64,000 nt of DNA from Rhodococcus sp. OK302 (GCF_002245895.1 NZ_NPJZ01000001.1:2516501-2580500), one strand, 5' to 3'; positions 21,201 to 30,062 are shown, numbered from the stretch's first letter. Translations and numbers: made by a program. Notes: a model not told the origin generated them from the sequence alone.

Positions 21201-22473
21201 GATGCACTACAACGAGTGCGAATCCGAGGCAGAGTGCGACGCCGAACTCCGGGCGTGGACCAGGCGAAGGTTGCCTGACTATATGGTGCCGGCTGTGATC
21301 ATTCGAGTGACGTCACTTCCGACGTCGCCGAGCGGCAAGCTCGATCGGCGTGCTCTTGCAGAACTGACTGTAGCGCAGTCCAACTCGTTGACCACCGTAG
21401 AATCCAGCGCAGTCGAAACTGCGGGAACCGTCACTATTTCTGCGACGCCCGGAATGAGTGAGACCGAGGTCGTGATTGCGTCGCTGTGGTCGATGTTGCT
21501 GGGTGCCGAAGTGGTCGATGTGGACAGGAACTTCTTCGATTTGGGTGGACATTCACTGTTGGCTGCGAATCTTGTTGCGCAGATCGAACATCGGATGGGC
21601 GTGACCGTTTCTCTGGTCGACTTCCTCGATCACGGGACGACTGTCGCCGGTCTTGCTCGACTGGTCGCTCGAGCCTCCTCTTCGAAGGGCCAGTCTGCAC
21701 GTGACGGTGAAGCTGCCGGGGATGGGAGGCCGGTCTTCTTCGTCTACCCCGATCTCGCGAGCGCGATGAGTCTCCGCCATCTGAGGAGATTGTGGGGGAG
21801 TGAACAGAGTGCGTATCCGTTGCTTCCTCTGGCTGCGCCGTCTCAGCCTGATCGTTCGTACACCGTCGAACAACTGGCTGAGCCCTTACTGTCGACCGTG
21901 CGTGAGATTCAGCCAATCGGACCGTACGCGCTTGTCGGATTTTCGTTCGGTGGACTCGTGGCCTACGAACTTGCGCGGCAACTGGATCAGGCTGATCAGC
22001 GAGTCGAGTGGCTGGGGGTTCTGGACACTCCGACGCCGGAAATGGCCCGGCAATTGATGAGGCGGTGGAAGTCGTCCTCTGCGCGGATCGCCAGGCTCCG
22101 CGAACCGGGACGGGTGAAGCTGGTAGCCGACTATCTCGGGAATCTGCGTTGGTCGATCCGGGAGAAGCTGATCGACGTCGGGTTCGCGGAGAGACATCCG
22201 TCGGAGGAGTTCGATTTGCGTGGTGCTTGGGAGATCATGCAACGCTATCGCGGTTGTGGTCACGCTGCGCCGCTCGAGCTTTTTGTCACGTCCACTACGG
22301 CTGCGGAAGTGCGGACACCGTTGCTGGGGTGGGATGCATTTCATGGAGGCTCGTTGCGAACGCGATTCCTGGAGGGATCTCACGACTCGATTCTCGACAG
22401 TCCACAGATCGAGGAGCTCGCAGCGTTGATACTGACAGGAATTCACGGCGCCAGAGAAGATGCTTCGCGATGA
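18292..22473 (+). CDS. NRPS C-A-T-TE terminal module
   Basis: 1393 residues from the ATG at 18292, which overlaps the P450 stop as ATGA. Domains: condensation (about 45-480, catalytic HHLIFDG at 184-190), adenylation (about 510-1030, A3 YTSGSTGIPKG at 679, A7 YRSGDRGRL, A10 SGKLDRRAL), carrier (LGGHS, serine about 1088) and a type I thioesterase (about 1130-1385, GFSFGG with serine about 1218, histidine in GSHDSIL). With the upstream A-T protein this predicts a dipeptide released by the thioesterase, possibly hydroxylated or cyclised. The A domain contains an 8-residue tandem repeat (TEHGVGPG, three units, 636-659) between A2 and A3. The stop overlaps the GH6 gene start (ATGA). Confidence 0.93.
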   Translation: MTAVDSGAESETLAAARKALLESRLRGVRTSRDTQSELIPRRVGRTDGEYTAPLSASQLQLWYLSRLAPESRAYNELITVRKEGTFDPEAFRWAFNEFIRRHEAWRTTFEMGDTAPRQVIHPPVTFELPVIDLSCLSADRAESAATDLAAEDTRRPYDLAAGPLIRPHLVRLSETSHRLYLGIHHLIFDGVSLYRIFLPELVSLYNSRVALEPPPVAEPPVQYSDYSVWERNWSEGEEMASRVERCRARLEGSAPLELPLDRPRPPKPRFVGSVASLSVDARTVAALRHAAAGQGATLFHALTAAYAYWLQCYTGNDDVTFATPTDMRQRPELESMVGYCLTPTVLRAQINAERSFVEAIGYMRGEVLDALSRVVPFERLVRGLDLPRDPRLNPVFQSVLVLEPPAVSVDDEWSLHQMENAVSRAVGQSKFDLSLELDERSDGHLEGRLSYNTDIFDSTTIESMKRHFELLLRRCATEPTAVLGDLSVADADDAARQLREFNPTGIAGKAPATIHEYILARAARIPDMPAVTVGENRLTYRGLVQRAQQIATRLSRSGAGPGTVVAVIMPRTIDLVPAILAVLMCGSAYLPIEPRHPVRRSRFMMGDAGASIVLTTTALVDELDWVDVAVLPVDGTEHGVGPGTEHGVGPGAEHGVESGPDVNLDSSYCAETDLAYILYTSGSTGIPKGVQVEHRNVVDLMATLPAATDLGVDDTVLSVASYTFDMSVGDYFVTLGLGASLVVATTEQMHDPRRLAELIESSRATRMSATPTSWAALLAAGWAGRPGLLAASVGEPLPDALAASLTEVCAGVWNGWGPTETTVFAGGGLVRSDEPVTVGRPLPGTRVYVTDTKGRLLPLGVPGEIVIGGPGVSRGYLSRPEETAKRFGRDPFMEGERVYRSGDRGRLLSDGRLQHLGRFDNQVKIRGFRIELGEIECVLREHPGVAAAALDVQQDQSGRPRLAAFIVEDAMHYNECESEAECDAELRAWTRRRLPDYMVPAVIIRVTSLPTSPSGKLDRRALAELTVAQSNSLTTVESSAVETAGTVTISATPGMSETEVVIASLWSMLLGAEVVDVDRNFFDLGGHSLLAANLVAQIEHRMGVTVSLVDFLDHGTTVAGLARLVARASSSKGQSARDGEAAGDGRPVFFVYPDLASAMSLRHLRRLWGSEQSAYPLLPLAAPSQPDRSYTVEQLAEPLLSTVREIQPIGPYALVGFSFGGLVAYELARQLDQADQRVEWLGVLDTPTPEMARQLMRRWKSSSARIARLREPGRVKLVADYLGNLRWSIREKLIDVGFAERHPSEEFDLRGAWEIMQRYRGCGHAAPLELFVTSTTAAEVRTPLLGWDAFHGGSLRTRFLEGSHDSILDSPQIEELAALILTGIHGAREDASR
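20197..20268 (+). repeat. 24-bp tandem repeat inside NRPS A domain
   Basis: Three head-to-tail 24-bp units at 20197-20220, 20221-20244 and 20245-20268. The first two are identical; the third has diverged at five or six positions. They encode TEHGVGPG twice and then AEHGVESG. Being in frame and a multiple of three, copy-number change would not break the gene. Confidence 0.9.
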
Positions 22474-23477
22474 TGATTGGACTACGTGCGTGCTTTCTCG
22501 CGATCGTGGTGCCTCTGACCATCGGTTCCGGATGTGCGAATGCGCAGGTGAATGATCGCATCATCACGTCCGGGAACTTCTATGTGGATCCGATGTCCAG
22601 TGCAGCTCTTGCGATTATCGATCATCCGGAAGAGGCGCCGACGCTGGGTCGGCTGGCAAGTACGCCGCAGGCAATCTGGTTGAGTCCCACGTATCCGCCC
22701 AGTTCGATTGCCGCCGAGGTGCGCAGCGATGTCGACGATGCTGCTGAGCAGAACGCGATTCCGGTCATTGTCACCTACGCGATTCCGTATCGGGATTGTG
22801 GATCCTTTGCGGCCGGAGGGTTCGGGACCGCGGCGGAGTACACAACATGGGTCGATCACGTTGCGTCAGGAATCGGTAGCCGCAAAGCCGTCGTGATCAT
22901 TGAGCCGGACGCGCTGACCGACACGTCCTGCCTCTCGCCGGAGCAGGACGCCGAGCGTACCGGTCTACTCCGTCATGCCGTGAATGTCCTTTCTGCTCAG
23001 GTGAATACGGCGGTGTACATCGACGGAGGTCACTCGAGATGGCTTGGTGCCACGGAACTCGCCGGCAGGCTCGAAGCCGTCGATGTAAACCGTGCCACCG
23101 GCTTCAGTCTCAATGTGTCGAACTTCTTCACCACTGCTGAAGAAGAGACGTACGGGGAGTCCGTATCGGCGTTGATCGGTGGAAAGACCTACGTGATAGA
23201 CACTTCCCGCAACGGTGCGGGTCCGCCACCGGACGGGCCGTTGAACTGGTGCAATCCTCCGGATCGGAAACTGGGGTCCGCACCTACGACGAGAACGCAA
23301 GCCCCACATGCAGATGCGTACCTCTGGGTCAAGCATCCGGGAGAATCCGACGGTTCATGCAACCGTGGTGAACCGCCGTCGAGTACGTGGTGGAATGCGT
23401 ATGCAGTTGCAATCGTCCGTAATTCGGAGCGTCGCAATCAAAGACCCGCAGATCGTCGCGCGAGGGCTTGCGTATAG
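22470..23477 (+). CDS. Secreted GH6 glycoside hydrolase (cellulase-like)
   Basis: 335 residues. The N terminus is a signal peptide (MMIGLRACFLAIVVPLTIG, cut near ANAQ). Family 6 motifs are in order: YAIPYRDCGSFAAGG, the acid-bearing VVIIEPDALT (Asp about 147), YIDGGHSRWL, VIDTSRNGAGPP, WCNPPDRKLG and AYLWVKHPGESDG. GH6 enzymes hydrolyse beta-1,4-glucan by inversion. The start overlaps the NRPS stop as ATGA, so it is coupled to the peptide synthetase, an unusual partner. In context it may trim an extracellular glycan made by the nearby glycosyltransferase operon. The last 40 bp overlap the convergent glycosyltransferase gene, and the basic tail after IVRNSE looks non-conserved. Confidence 0.9.
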   Translation: MMIGLRACFLAIVVPLTIGSGCANAQVNDRIITSGNFYVDPMSSAALAIIDHPEEAPTLGRLASTPQAIWLSPTYPPSSIAAEVRSDVDDAAEQNAIPVIVTYAIPYRDCGSFAAGGFGTAAEYTTWVDHVASGIGSRKAVVIIEPDALTDTSCLSPEQDAERTGLLRHAVNVLSAQVNTAVYIDGGHSRWLGATELAGRLEAVDVNRATGFSLNVSNFFTTAEEETYGESVSALIGGKTYVIDTSRNGAGPPPDGPLNWCNPPDRKLGSAPTTRTQAPHADAYLWVKHPGESDGSCNRGEPPSSTWWNAYAVAIVRNSERRNQRPADRRARACV

Positions 23478-24697
23478 GCCCGTCGAACGTCGGGAATCAC
23501 AGTTGATTCTGTGTAGTCGTGGGCCCGAATCCTCCCCGCGTCGACAAGTTGTGTGCGCAGTCCGGGATCTTCGAGCAAGCGATCGAGCGCCGCCGCGAGA
23601 CTCTGTGTATTGCCGGGGCGGACCAGAAGCCCGGTCCGTTCGTGATGTACCACCTCGTGCAACCCGCCGACGTCGGAGGCCACGACGGGAGTTCCCACGG
23701 TCATTGCCTCGATGGCGACAAGTCCTTGTGGTTCAGCCCATCTCGATGGAACACAGACGATTCGGGAAAGTCTCATCGCGGCAATCACCTGCTCGTGAGA
23801 CAAGTCGGTGAGCACGGTGACCGGGCGTGCGGCAGAGTCGCCGGCCGGTGTGTGGAAGGGCGGGGAGTCCGGGCGCAACATCCCGATGACAACAAGAGGA
23901 ATCGGGTTACGCATGAGTCGGTGGGCATGGAGAAGGGTATCGATTCCCTTGTGAGGCCCGACGGCGCCGACGAAGAGAAGAAAGTCCTTGTGCGGGAGAA
24001 AGTCCGATGTGTCGACGGACTGCCCCTCGGTGGAGACTGTATCTGGTACGAACGACGGCACGACAGTGAATCGCTCCGGACTGACACCTTTCAAACAGGC
24101 GTCGGCGACGGCCGCGCTGATCGGTAGAAACATGGTGACTCGGCCCAATCGGTGACGGGATTCGGTGAGACCTAACACCAGTGGTACACCTTTGGGTGCG
24201 CCGTAGAAGGCACTCGCGCACGCGAGACAGCGGCGGATCGATGGACCAGGACACACTGTATCGAGTGTTTCTCGATGGACGAGTGTCTTCTTCGCGCAGT
24301 TGAGACCATAGTCGTGAAGAGTGGCCACCAGTGCCGTGGTCGGTGGAAGGCGAAGTCGTAGACAGGAATGCAGAATCCATCCGTGTGCATGCACGATATC
24401 GGGTCGTTGCAGATCGATGATTTCCTGTAGGCGCCGGACAAGTGCCGGGTCGGGGGCGGTGGGATGAAACTGATGTGACGGATCCGCAGTGAACCTTCGC
24501 AGGAATCGGGTCCACCCGTCGAGGCGGTGGATGGTGACGCTACCGTCGAGGCTAGGCGGTTCCGCACCATTTCTGCCGAGTGTTGCGACGCTGACTTCGG
24601 TTCCGTCGGCGCTCAAACCTGTGGCCAGGGCCTGGACGGTACGCTCGAGGCCTCCCTTGGCAGGAGGATAGCTGTCGGAAACCTGGAGCACCTTCAT
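23438..24697 (-). CDS. GT4 family glycosyltransferase
   Basis: 419 residues from the ATG at 24697, which overlaps the flippase stop (ATGA). GT-B fold: N-terminal MKVLQVSDSYPPAKGGLERTV with the glycine-rich loop, IVHAHGW, then a donor-binding C-terminal half with FVGAVGPHKGIDTLL and the E-x7-E region PQGLVAIEAMTVGTPVVASDVGG. Such retaining enzymes transfer a sugar from a nucleotide donor to a lipid-linked or peptide acceptor at the cytoplasmic face. It is the last gene of the minus-strand operon headed by the GT2 gene at 30917. Sugar specificity cannot be read. Confidence 0.9.
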   Translation of the reverse strand: MKVLQVSDSYPPAKGGLERTVQALATGLSADGTEVSVATLGRNGAEPPSLDGSVTIHRLDGWTRFLRRFTADPSHQFHPTAPDPALVRRLQEIIDLQRPDIVHAHGWILHSCLRLRLPPTTALVATLHDYGLNCAKKTLVHRETLDTVCPGPSIRRCLACASAFYGAPKGVPLVLGLTESRHRLGRVTMFLPISAAVADACLKGVSPERFTVVPSFVPDTVSTEGQSVDTSDFLPHKDFLLFVGAVGPHKGIDTLLHAHRLMRNPIPLVVIGMLRPDSPPFHTPAGDSAARPVTVLTDLSHEQVIAAMRLSRIVCVPSRWAEPQGLVAIEAMTVGTPVVASDVGGLHEVVHHERTGLLVRPGNTQSLAAALDRLLEDPGLRTQLVDAGRIRAHDYTESTVIPDVRRAYTQALARRSAGL

Positions 24698-26004
24698 TCG
24701 AGTACTCGCGGTGCGCGGGGAGTAGCTATGTGCCGCCACCGGATTGCCGCCCACAGCGCACCTCCACTCTGGCTCACAGTCCAACTGATCCCCACCGCCA
24801 CAATTCCCAGAGAAGGCAACAAGACCCATGACAATCCCAGGCAGGACAGCAGCATCGTCACATTGAGGATCACTGCCGTTTGCAAGTTGCCGACCGCGCG
24901 CAGGACAGCTACGGCGATGTTCGTGACGGCGTCGGGGATGGCCGAGAGCGTCAGCATGATCAAGAGGACTCGCCCGTTTTCACTGTAGGACTCGCCGAAC
25001 AGTTCTAGGACGAGCCCGCCGGCAACAAGATAGAGGACGATCAGCGGTCCGAGCAGGGAGGCGATGATGCGGATACAGCGTCGGACGAGGACCGGAATGG
25101 ATTCGGGATCCGCTGCGGTCTCGGCAAACAGAGACATCGCCACGCAGGGACTGATCATGAAGAAGACAGCTCCGACCATCCAGGTGGCGTAGAAATACGC
25201 TCCGTCGGTCTCGGAGAGTCGGGCCACGACGAGGATGGGCAATGCAAATGTTGTCAGACTCGCAGCGACAGTCACCAGATGCTGACCGAGAAGTGAACTC
25301 GCCATGCGCTTGACGTCGGCGACAAAATGCCCGAACAGTGGTCGCATGCTGTGAGTGCCACGCACTCGCCGCAAGGCGAACACAGAGAAGGCAACGGAGA
25401 TCGCTGCCGACGCCGTCCAAGCTGTGAGGATTTCGTTGTTGGTTCCCGAAACGACAATCGGTAGGAACAGCAACGGAATTCGAATTCCGGTGAACAACAT
25501 GTTGCGGGCGAGGAGTAGTCCGCTCCGGCGCAGTGCCACGGCAACGCAGTCGGCGAGAGTTCCGAGCGCGAAGAACGTTGCCCCGATCCCGAATGTAAGA
25601 GCGCCGATTGATGTGCTCAGCGCTGGAATGGTATTGAGTCCGTGCCCGAATAGGAGGACGACGACTGCGGAGCCGATGGTGGCGGTGACGATCACGACTG
25701 ACACCGCAGCAGTGAGAATGCGACGCCATTGTTCGCTGGTGACGGTCAGCGGAAGCCATTCCACCATTGCTGTGGCCACACCTACGCTGGCAAGTATCGC
25801 TGTTGCCTGCATGGCACTTGTCGTCGCAGCGCCTAGCCCGATGGCCTCGGTGGTGGACGTGTGAGCGACAACGAGCCAGAAGACGTACCCCATCATCGAC
25901 GTGAGAACCGTGCTCACCATCATGTAGGAACTGTTGCGCAACATGGAATCTTCGGATATTCGTTTGCGCGCGATGGAAGGCAGTGTGCCTAGTGTGTTTT
26001 TCAT
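24694..26004 (-). CDS. Wzx-like polysaccharide flippase
   Basis: 436-residue, very hydrophobic protein with about 12 predicted membrane segments, a short basic N terminus and the pattern of the MATE/Wzx polysaccharide-transport superfamily (STVLTSMMGYVFWLVVAH, then ATTSAMQATAILASVGVATA). Such proteins flip lipid-linked oligosaccharides across the inner membrane. Genes on both sides overlap it by ATGA, placing it in the glycosyltransferase operon. It supports a surface glycan or glycoconjugate as the operon product. No Wzy polymerase is obvious, though the 643-residue membrane protein at 26957 could serve as one. Confidence 0.85.
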   Translation of the reverse strand: MKNTLGTLPSIARKRISEDSMLRNSSYMMVSTVLTSMMGYVFWLVVAHTSTTEAIGLGAATTSAMQATAILASVGVATAMVEWLPLTVTSEQWRRILTAAVSVVIVTATIGSAVVVLLFGHGLNTIPALSTSIGALTFGIGATFFALGTLADCVAVALRRSGLLLARNMLFTGIRIPLLFLPIVVSGTNNEILTAWTASAAISVAFSVFALRRVRGTHSMRPLFGHFVADVKRMASSLLGQHLVTVAASLTTFALPILVVARLSETDGAYFYATWMVGAVFFMISPCVAMSLFAETAADPESIPVLVRRCIRIIASLLGPLIVLYLVAGGLVLELFGESYSENGRVLLIMLTLSAIPDAVTNIAVAVLRAVGNLQTAVILNVTMLLSCLGLSWVLLPSLGIVAVGISWTVSQSGGALWAAIRWRHIATPRAPRVLE

Positions 26005-26960
26005 CGGGGCGTCACAGCTAGATACAGCACGAGTGACGTCGGACCGACGTCGGCAGGGTTGAAGGCATCAGCAGTGTCGACAACAATGGCAGTGGCCGGT
26101 GAGAGAGCCAGAGTGACGTCGATCGCGACGCGATATCGGCCGGGTGTAGACGGAGCGAGAAACGACAGAATGCCGACCTGCGCGCTCCGTGCATCGGTAT
26201 CGGTTTCGAAAGGGGCTGTTGGCGTTGACATGTTGATGAGAGCTGCAGTGGGTGCACTGCCACCGACAGTTGCAGTGACAGTGGGCGGCGCGGCAGGAAG
26301 TATGAATCCGTAGCTGTAGGAGATCCACTTGATGTTGACGGGTGCTTCGGGCGCAGCGTCGAGTTGCCCGGCAATCACTGAATCAGGTTCGGTGAGAATC
26401 GTGTTCACGTAAGGCTGTTGTTGGGCCGGCTGCAGTGCCCGTGCGCCGACAAGTGCTCCGACACACAATACGGTGGCAACGAGTGCGAGGAAGACCCGGT
26501 TTCCGAGCCGCCGCCAGGACTGTTCGGGGACAGGGTCCCGACTTCTCGGGGGCGCCCGGTGCTCGCGAAATGCCAACAAGGACAGCAGGATCAGGGAGAA
26601 GATCGTGAGAGTGAGGGTAATGCTCGCTGCGGTGAATCGCAGGCCGAGAGGTCCCAGTGCCAGCGCGGTTCCGAGGAGGGTCGCCATTGCGAGCAGAATC
26701 GGCAGCAACAGATGCAGTGGTCCACCCGGAGATTCGCTGCCTCGGCTGTCTCGTCCTACCTGATCTGCTCTTCCGCCGAATACCAGTGTGTACAGGGCCC
26801 AACCGGGTACCAGTATTGTCGCAGTCATTGCGACCGTGCGTAGCCCGACCGGAACCGCAGCGAGTACGGCAGCGGCCGAGATGATCGTGATTGCGGCCAT
26901 GACGACCAATCGTCTACGCGGGTCGGTGGTATCCACTGTCGGGAGCTTGATGGTGATCAT
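26001..26960 (-). CDS. Membrane protein, hypothetical (DUF1616-like layout)
   Basis: 319 residues from the ATG at 26960, which overlaps the upstream stop. The N-terminal half has four or five hydrophobic segments (about 15-55, 75-125, 150-170). The C-terminal half is a soluble beta-rich extracytoplasmic domain with no cysteines. The architecture resembles DUF1616-type membrane proteins found with glycan genes, but I cannot confirm the family. ATGA overlaps on both sides fix it in the operon. A role in assembly or export of the glycan is inference from context only. Confidence 0.7.
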   Translation of the reverse strand: MITIKLPTVDTTDPRRRLVVMAAITIISAAAVLAAVPVGLRTVAMTATILVPGWALYTLVFGGRADQVGRDSRGSESPGGPLHLLLPILLAMATLLGTALALGPLGLRFTAASITLTLTIFSLILLSLLAFREHRAPPRSRDPVPEQSWRRLGNRVFLALVATVLCVGALVGARALQPAQQQPYVNTILTEPDSVIAGQLDAAPEAPVNIKWISYSYGFILPAAPPTVTATVGGSAPTAALINMSTPTAPFETDTDARSAQVGILSFLAPSTPGRYRVAIDVTLALSPATAIVVDTADAFNPADVGPTSLVLYLAVTPR

Positions 26961-28888
26961 GGCTGTCCTGTCAATGGAGTACCGATTTCCGTCAGATCGA
27001 GTCGATATACCCGGAGGTGTTCGGTGGACATGATCAGGCTCGCCCAAGGAACCTGATCGAGTCGGTCCAAGTTTGGCGCCGGAGTTGCTTGACCAGCCAA
27101 GGGATCGTCGGCTCCGTAGTTGTCTCCATTGAACGGTGGAGCATCTGCCATTCGGGTGTCGACAACCAAATAGTCGTATTGATCGCCGGTCATGTCCGAC
27201 GCAAGCTTGGGACCAGGATCGGTATCGGTTTGGGTCAACTCCCAGACCGGGAAGTCCGACGACGGATCGGACACGTACAGCTCTCCGTACGCGGCGAGAG
27301 CCAATGAGGTGTACCGATCTGTCACGGCTCGCACTCGCCCCTCTCTCAGACGTAGGTGCTCAGCGATGGTGCGTGACTCCGCACTGGCGGATCGGGTGTC
27401 CGAACCCCACAAGAAGGGACCGGGAAATCGGTACGGATCATTCAGTCCGGCACCAACGTTGCCGATCAGCAAGATGATCAAGATGGCGAGTGAGATCGGC
27501 GCGCGGAAGCGAACGCTCCAGCGTGGCAATCGGTCATGGAATGCCGCAATCACCGCGAACATGACGGCGATCCCCACATAGGTGAATGCCCACGATCGGC
27601 GCGCACCCTCGGCGCCGGACGGGGCCAGCACGAATAGAACTGACGGGAAGTAGACCAGGCCGATACCGATGAATGCGAAGGCTGCCGGCGGAACCTTCCC
27701 TCTCGTGCGTCTGACGACGAGCAGACCTATCGCAAATACAGCGGCGACGACGACGGGCGCTGCTGCAGTGAAGGCACGCTCCCAACTCGGTTGAACGTTT
27801 GCCGCAAGAAGTTCCCGACCACTCGACTGATCGGTAGCGATATCACCCAACTGTGCCAACGAATTCCCGAGGTACGGAGACAGGTAGCTCACAGTGGGAG
27901 AAGCAACGAAGATCAGCCATGCCGCCGCAGTCAGGAAAGCACCCACGAACAGGATCCACCACACGGAAACCCGTTGACTGGCTTGATCAATGCTGTGTCG
28001 GCGGTGCCACCGGACGATGGTGGCAGTCACCGCGATCACTGCCGTGACAAAGATCAGTGCAATAGTTGTGAGGTGGTGAGTTACCACGCACGCTGCCGCG
28101 CTCAGGAGTGCCGCGGCGAGGAATCCGATCCGCGAACGACGATCACTCGAATTCGCGGCAACCGATCCGAGTGCCAACGCCCACATGAAGAAAGCGATCG
28201 CGACACCCTCGTAGGCGAATTGTGTGTCGAAGTAGATCGCCGACGGATTGAGTGCATAGATCAACGCCGCGACTGCCCCGGCCCGGTTCGAACGCAGCAG
28301 TGAAGCAGCGAGAACAAAAGCTCCGAACAGCGTGAGAACGTGGGTTGTCACCATGAGCAATTCACCGGCAGACCAGGGGGAAAGCCCGGTCAATTCTGTG
28401 ATTGAGGCAGACAATGCCGACGTGCCCGGAAAGTACTCCACAATCGGGATGATCGAATTGGGTGGGAACAGGTGTCCGCTGGAGATGACATCGATGGATT
28501 CCCGCCAGTGTGCGTACTCGTCGTGATACGAAGGGCCGGCGGGATTGCGCAGATACTTCGGCACTGCGGTGAAGACGCCGAGAAGGGCTAGCGCCCACAT
28601 TCTTTGACTCGTGGGCATGACGTGACCGTCACCTGTGGTGTTGGACGTGAGTCTGGACGCGACTGGGACAAGGCCGATCAACATCCCGATCCAGAAGGCG
28701 GCGTAGTACTCGTTCGGTGGGCGCCCTTGTGATGACCATCGATACGACACACCGATCAGGACCGTTCCCAGAGCCACCGCAGCGAGTATCGGTATCCAGG
28801 ATCGGAGCATTCCCGGCCGTTGATGCATATCCGTCGAACGATGGCGGGGCTGCAAACTTTTCGCCAATGACGGAGTCATGGCGATCAT
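26957..28888 (-). CDS. Polytopic membrane protein, GT-C/polymerase-like
   Basis: 643 residues with roughly 12-13 membrane segments and a C-terminal soluble part (about 510-643). An early extracytoplasmic loop contains SYHDEYAHWRE, reminiscent of the acidic first loop of GT-C glycosyltransferases that use polyprenyl-phosphate sugars. It could be a GT-C enzyme or a Wzy-type polymerase. The start at 28888 is chosen because it overlaps the upstream stop as ATGA, like its neighbours. No specific family name is justified. Confidence 0.7.
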   Translation of the reverse strand: MIAMTPSLAKSLQPRHRSTDMHQRPGMLRSWIPILAAVALGTVLIGVSYRWSSQGRPPNEYYAAFWIGMLIGLVPVASRLTSNTTGDGHVMPTSQRMWALALLGVFTAVPKYLRNPAGPSYHDEYAHWRESIDVISSGHLFPPNSIIPIVEYFPGTSALSASITELTGLSPWSAGELLMVTTHVLTLFGAFVLAASLLRSNRAGAVAALIYALNPSAIYFDTQFAYEGVAIAFFMWALALGSVAANSSDRRSRIGFLAAALLSAAACVVTHHLTTIALIFVTAVIAVTATIVRWHRRHSIDQASQRVSVWWILFVGAFLTAAAWLIFVASPTVSYLSPYLGNSLAQLGDIATDQSSGRELLAANVQPSWERAFTAAAPVVVAAVFAIGLLVVRRTRGKVPPAAFAFIGIGLVYFPSVLFVLAPSGAEGARRSWAFTYVGIAVMFAVIAAFHDRLPRWSVRFRAPISLAILIILLIGNVGAGLNDPYRFPGPFLWGSDTRSASAESRTIAEHLRLREGRVRAVTDRYTSLALAAYGELYVSDPSSDFPVWELTQTDTDPGPKLASDMTGDQYDYLVVDTRMADAPPFNGDNYGADDPLAGQATPAPNLDRLDQVPWASLIMSTEHLRVYRLDLTEIGTPLTGQP

Positions 28889-30060
28889 GGACTCACCCCG
28901 CTCGTAGCCGGGGGTCGAGCCAATCTTTCGACTGAGTGGACCGTCGACGACCATGACGTGTGATCAATGAAGCGTTGAGTGCGGTGTGGAGGCAGCGACA
29001 TCAACGCGGTTCGGAGTGCCTCGACGTCATTTGATGCGACAAGGTGAGCGCCTTCATAGGACTGTGTGGCTTCGATCAGACCACCGACCGCGTAGAGCAC
29101 GACGTGGAGTCCCGCATGCATGGCGATGTGCAAGGGGCCACTGGCTGAGCCACGTCGATAGGGTAGTACCAATGCGTCTGCACCACGGAAGAATTCGGCG
29201 GCTTCGGTGTCGCTGACGTACCGGTTGACGAAGGTGATGTGCCGACGATGTGGGCTTGCGGAAACGAGCTCCGCCGGCGTGTCCCAGTGCTCCCACGTTT
29301 CGCCGACAATCGTCAGGTGGAACTGCGCGGCTTGATCTGCGCTGAGATGATTGAACGCGAGCACGAGGTCTTCGAGACCCTTGTACGGGCGGATGAGACC
29401 GAAGTACAACAACCTCGTCGGGCTCGCATCATGCGCCGCCGGCACGGTTTCGGCTGTAGGAGAGGCGATGTGGTCGTACGGGCCGTGCGGCGCCAATTCC
29501 ACCTCGAGCCGATCGATTGCGGCAGCCCCGTATGTACGCCTGAGCAACTGTAGGTCGTAACGGCTGTGAATCAGTGCGCCGCCAACCAGTGCCAGCAGTA
29601 ATGGCATGAGTCGTCTGCAATAGGCTTGAGCCAGGAACAATGACGACTCGTCGGTGTCCTGAGTTTCGTGAAACTCGAGGGCCACACGAATGCCGATCAT
29701 GCGCGCGGCGAGGGCCAGAACGATGTAGGTGTGAAGTGTTGCAGCAGTCCACCATTGAAGTAGAAGGATATCGGGCTTCTCAGCTCGGAGGTGGCGTAGA
29801 GCGGACAGGATTCCGGGAAACCAGTACCAGTCCAATTCGCCGAGAACTGTGACGTTATCTCTGTACCGAAGTGTGGTGTCGGCGGTGCGCGAGCGGTGAG
29901 CAGTCGGGTACAGCCGTCGGGGAATAACGCGCCGGAGCAGCAGCACCGATGTGTCGCATTGTGTGCTCAATTCGTTGGTCAGGCGGCAGGTGTATGCCGA
30001 AATTCCGCTCAGGAAGTGAAAACTCGGACCCACCACAGCGACCTTCGCCTTGCGCGACAT
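28885..30060 (-). CDS. GT4-like glycosyltransferase
   Basis: 391 residues. GT-B pattern: VAVVGPSFHFLSGISAYT at the N terminus, FHETQDTDE mid-protein, and the C-terminal donor domain LLYFGLIRPYKGLEDLV with FRGADALVLPYRRGSASG. The usual E-x7-E is replaced by a region reading SGPLHIAMHAGLHVVL, so donor binding may differ or activity may be altered. The start at 30060 lies two bases after the GT2 stop; a longer frame would overlap that gene. Second gene of the operon. Acceptor and sugar unknown. Confidence 0.85.
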   Translation of the reverse strand: MSRKAKVAVVGPSFHFLSGISAYTCRLTNELSTQCDTSVLLLRRVIPRRLYPTAHRSRTADTTLRYRDNVTVLGELDWYWFPGILSALRHLRAEKPDILLLQWWTAATLHTYIVLALAARMIGIRVALEFHETQDTDESSLFLAQAYCRRLMPLLLALVGGALIHSRYDLQLLRRTYGAAAIDRLEVELAPHGPYDHIASPTAETVPAAHDASPTRLLYFGLIRPYKGLEDLVLAFNHLSADQAAQFHLTIVGETWEHWDTPAELVSASPHRRHITFVNRYVSDTEAAEFFRGADALVLPYRRGSASGPLHIAMHAGLHVVLYAVGGLIEATQSYEGAHLVASNDVEALRTALMSLPPHRTQRFIDHTSWSSTVHSVERLARPPATSGVSP

Positions 30061-30062
30061 GC

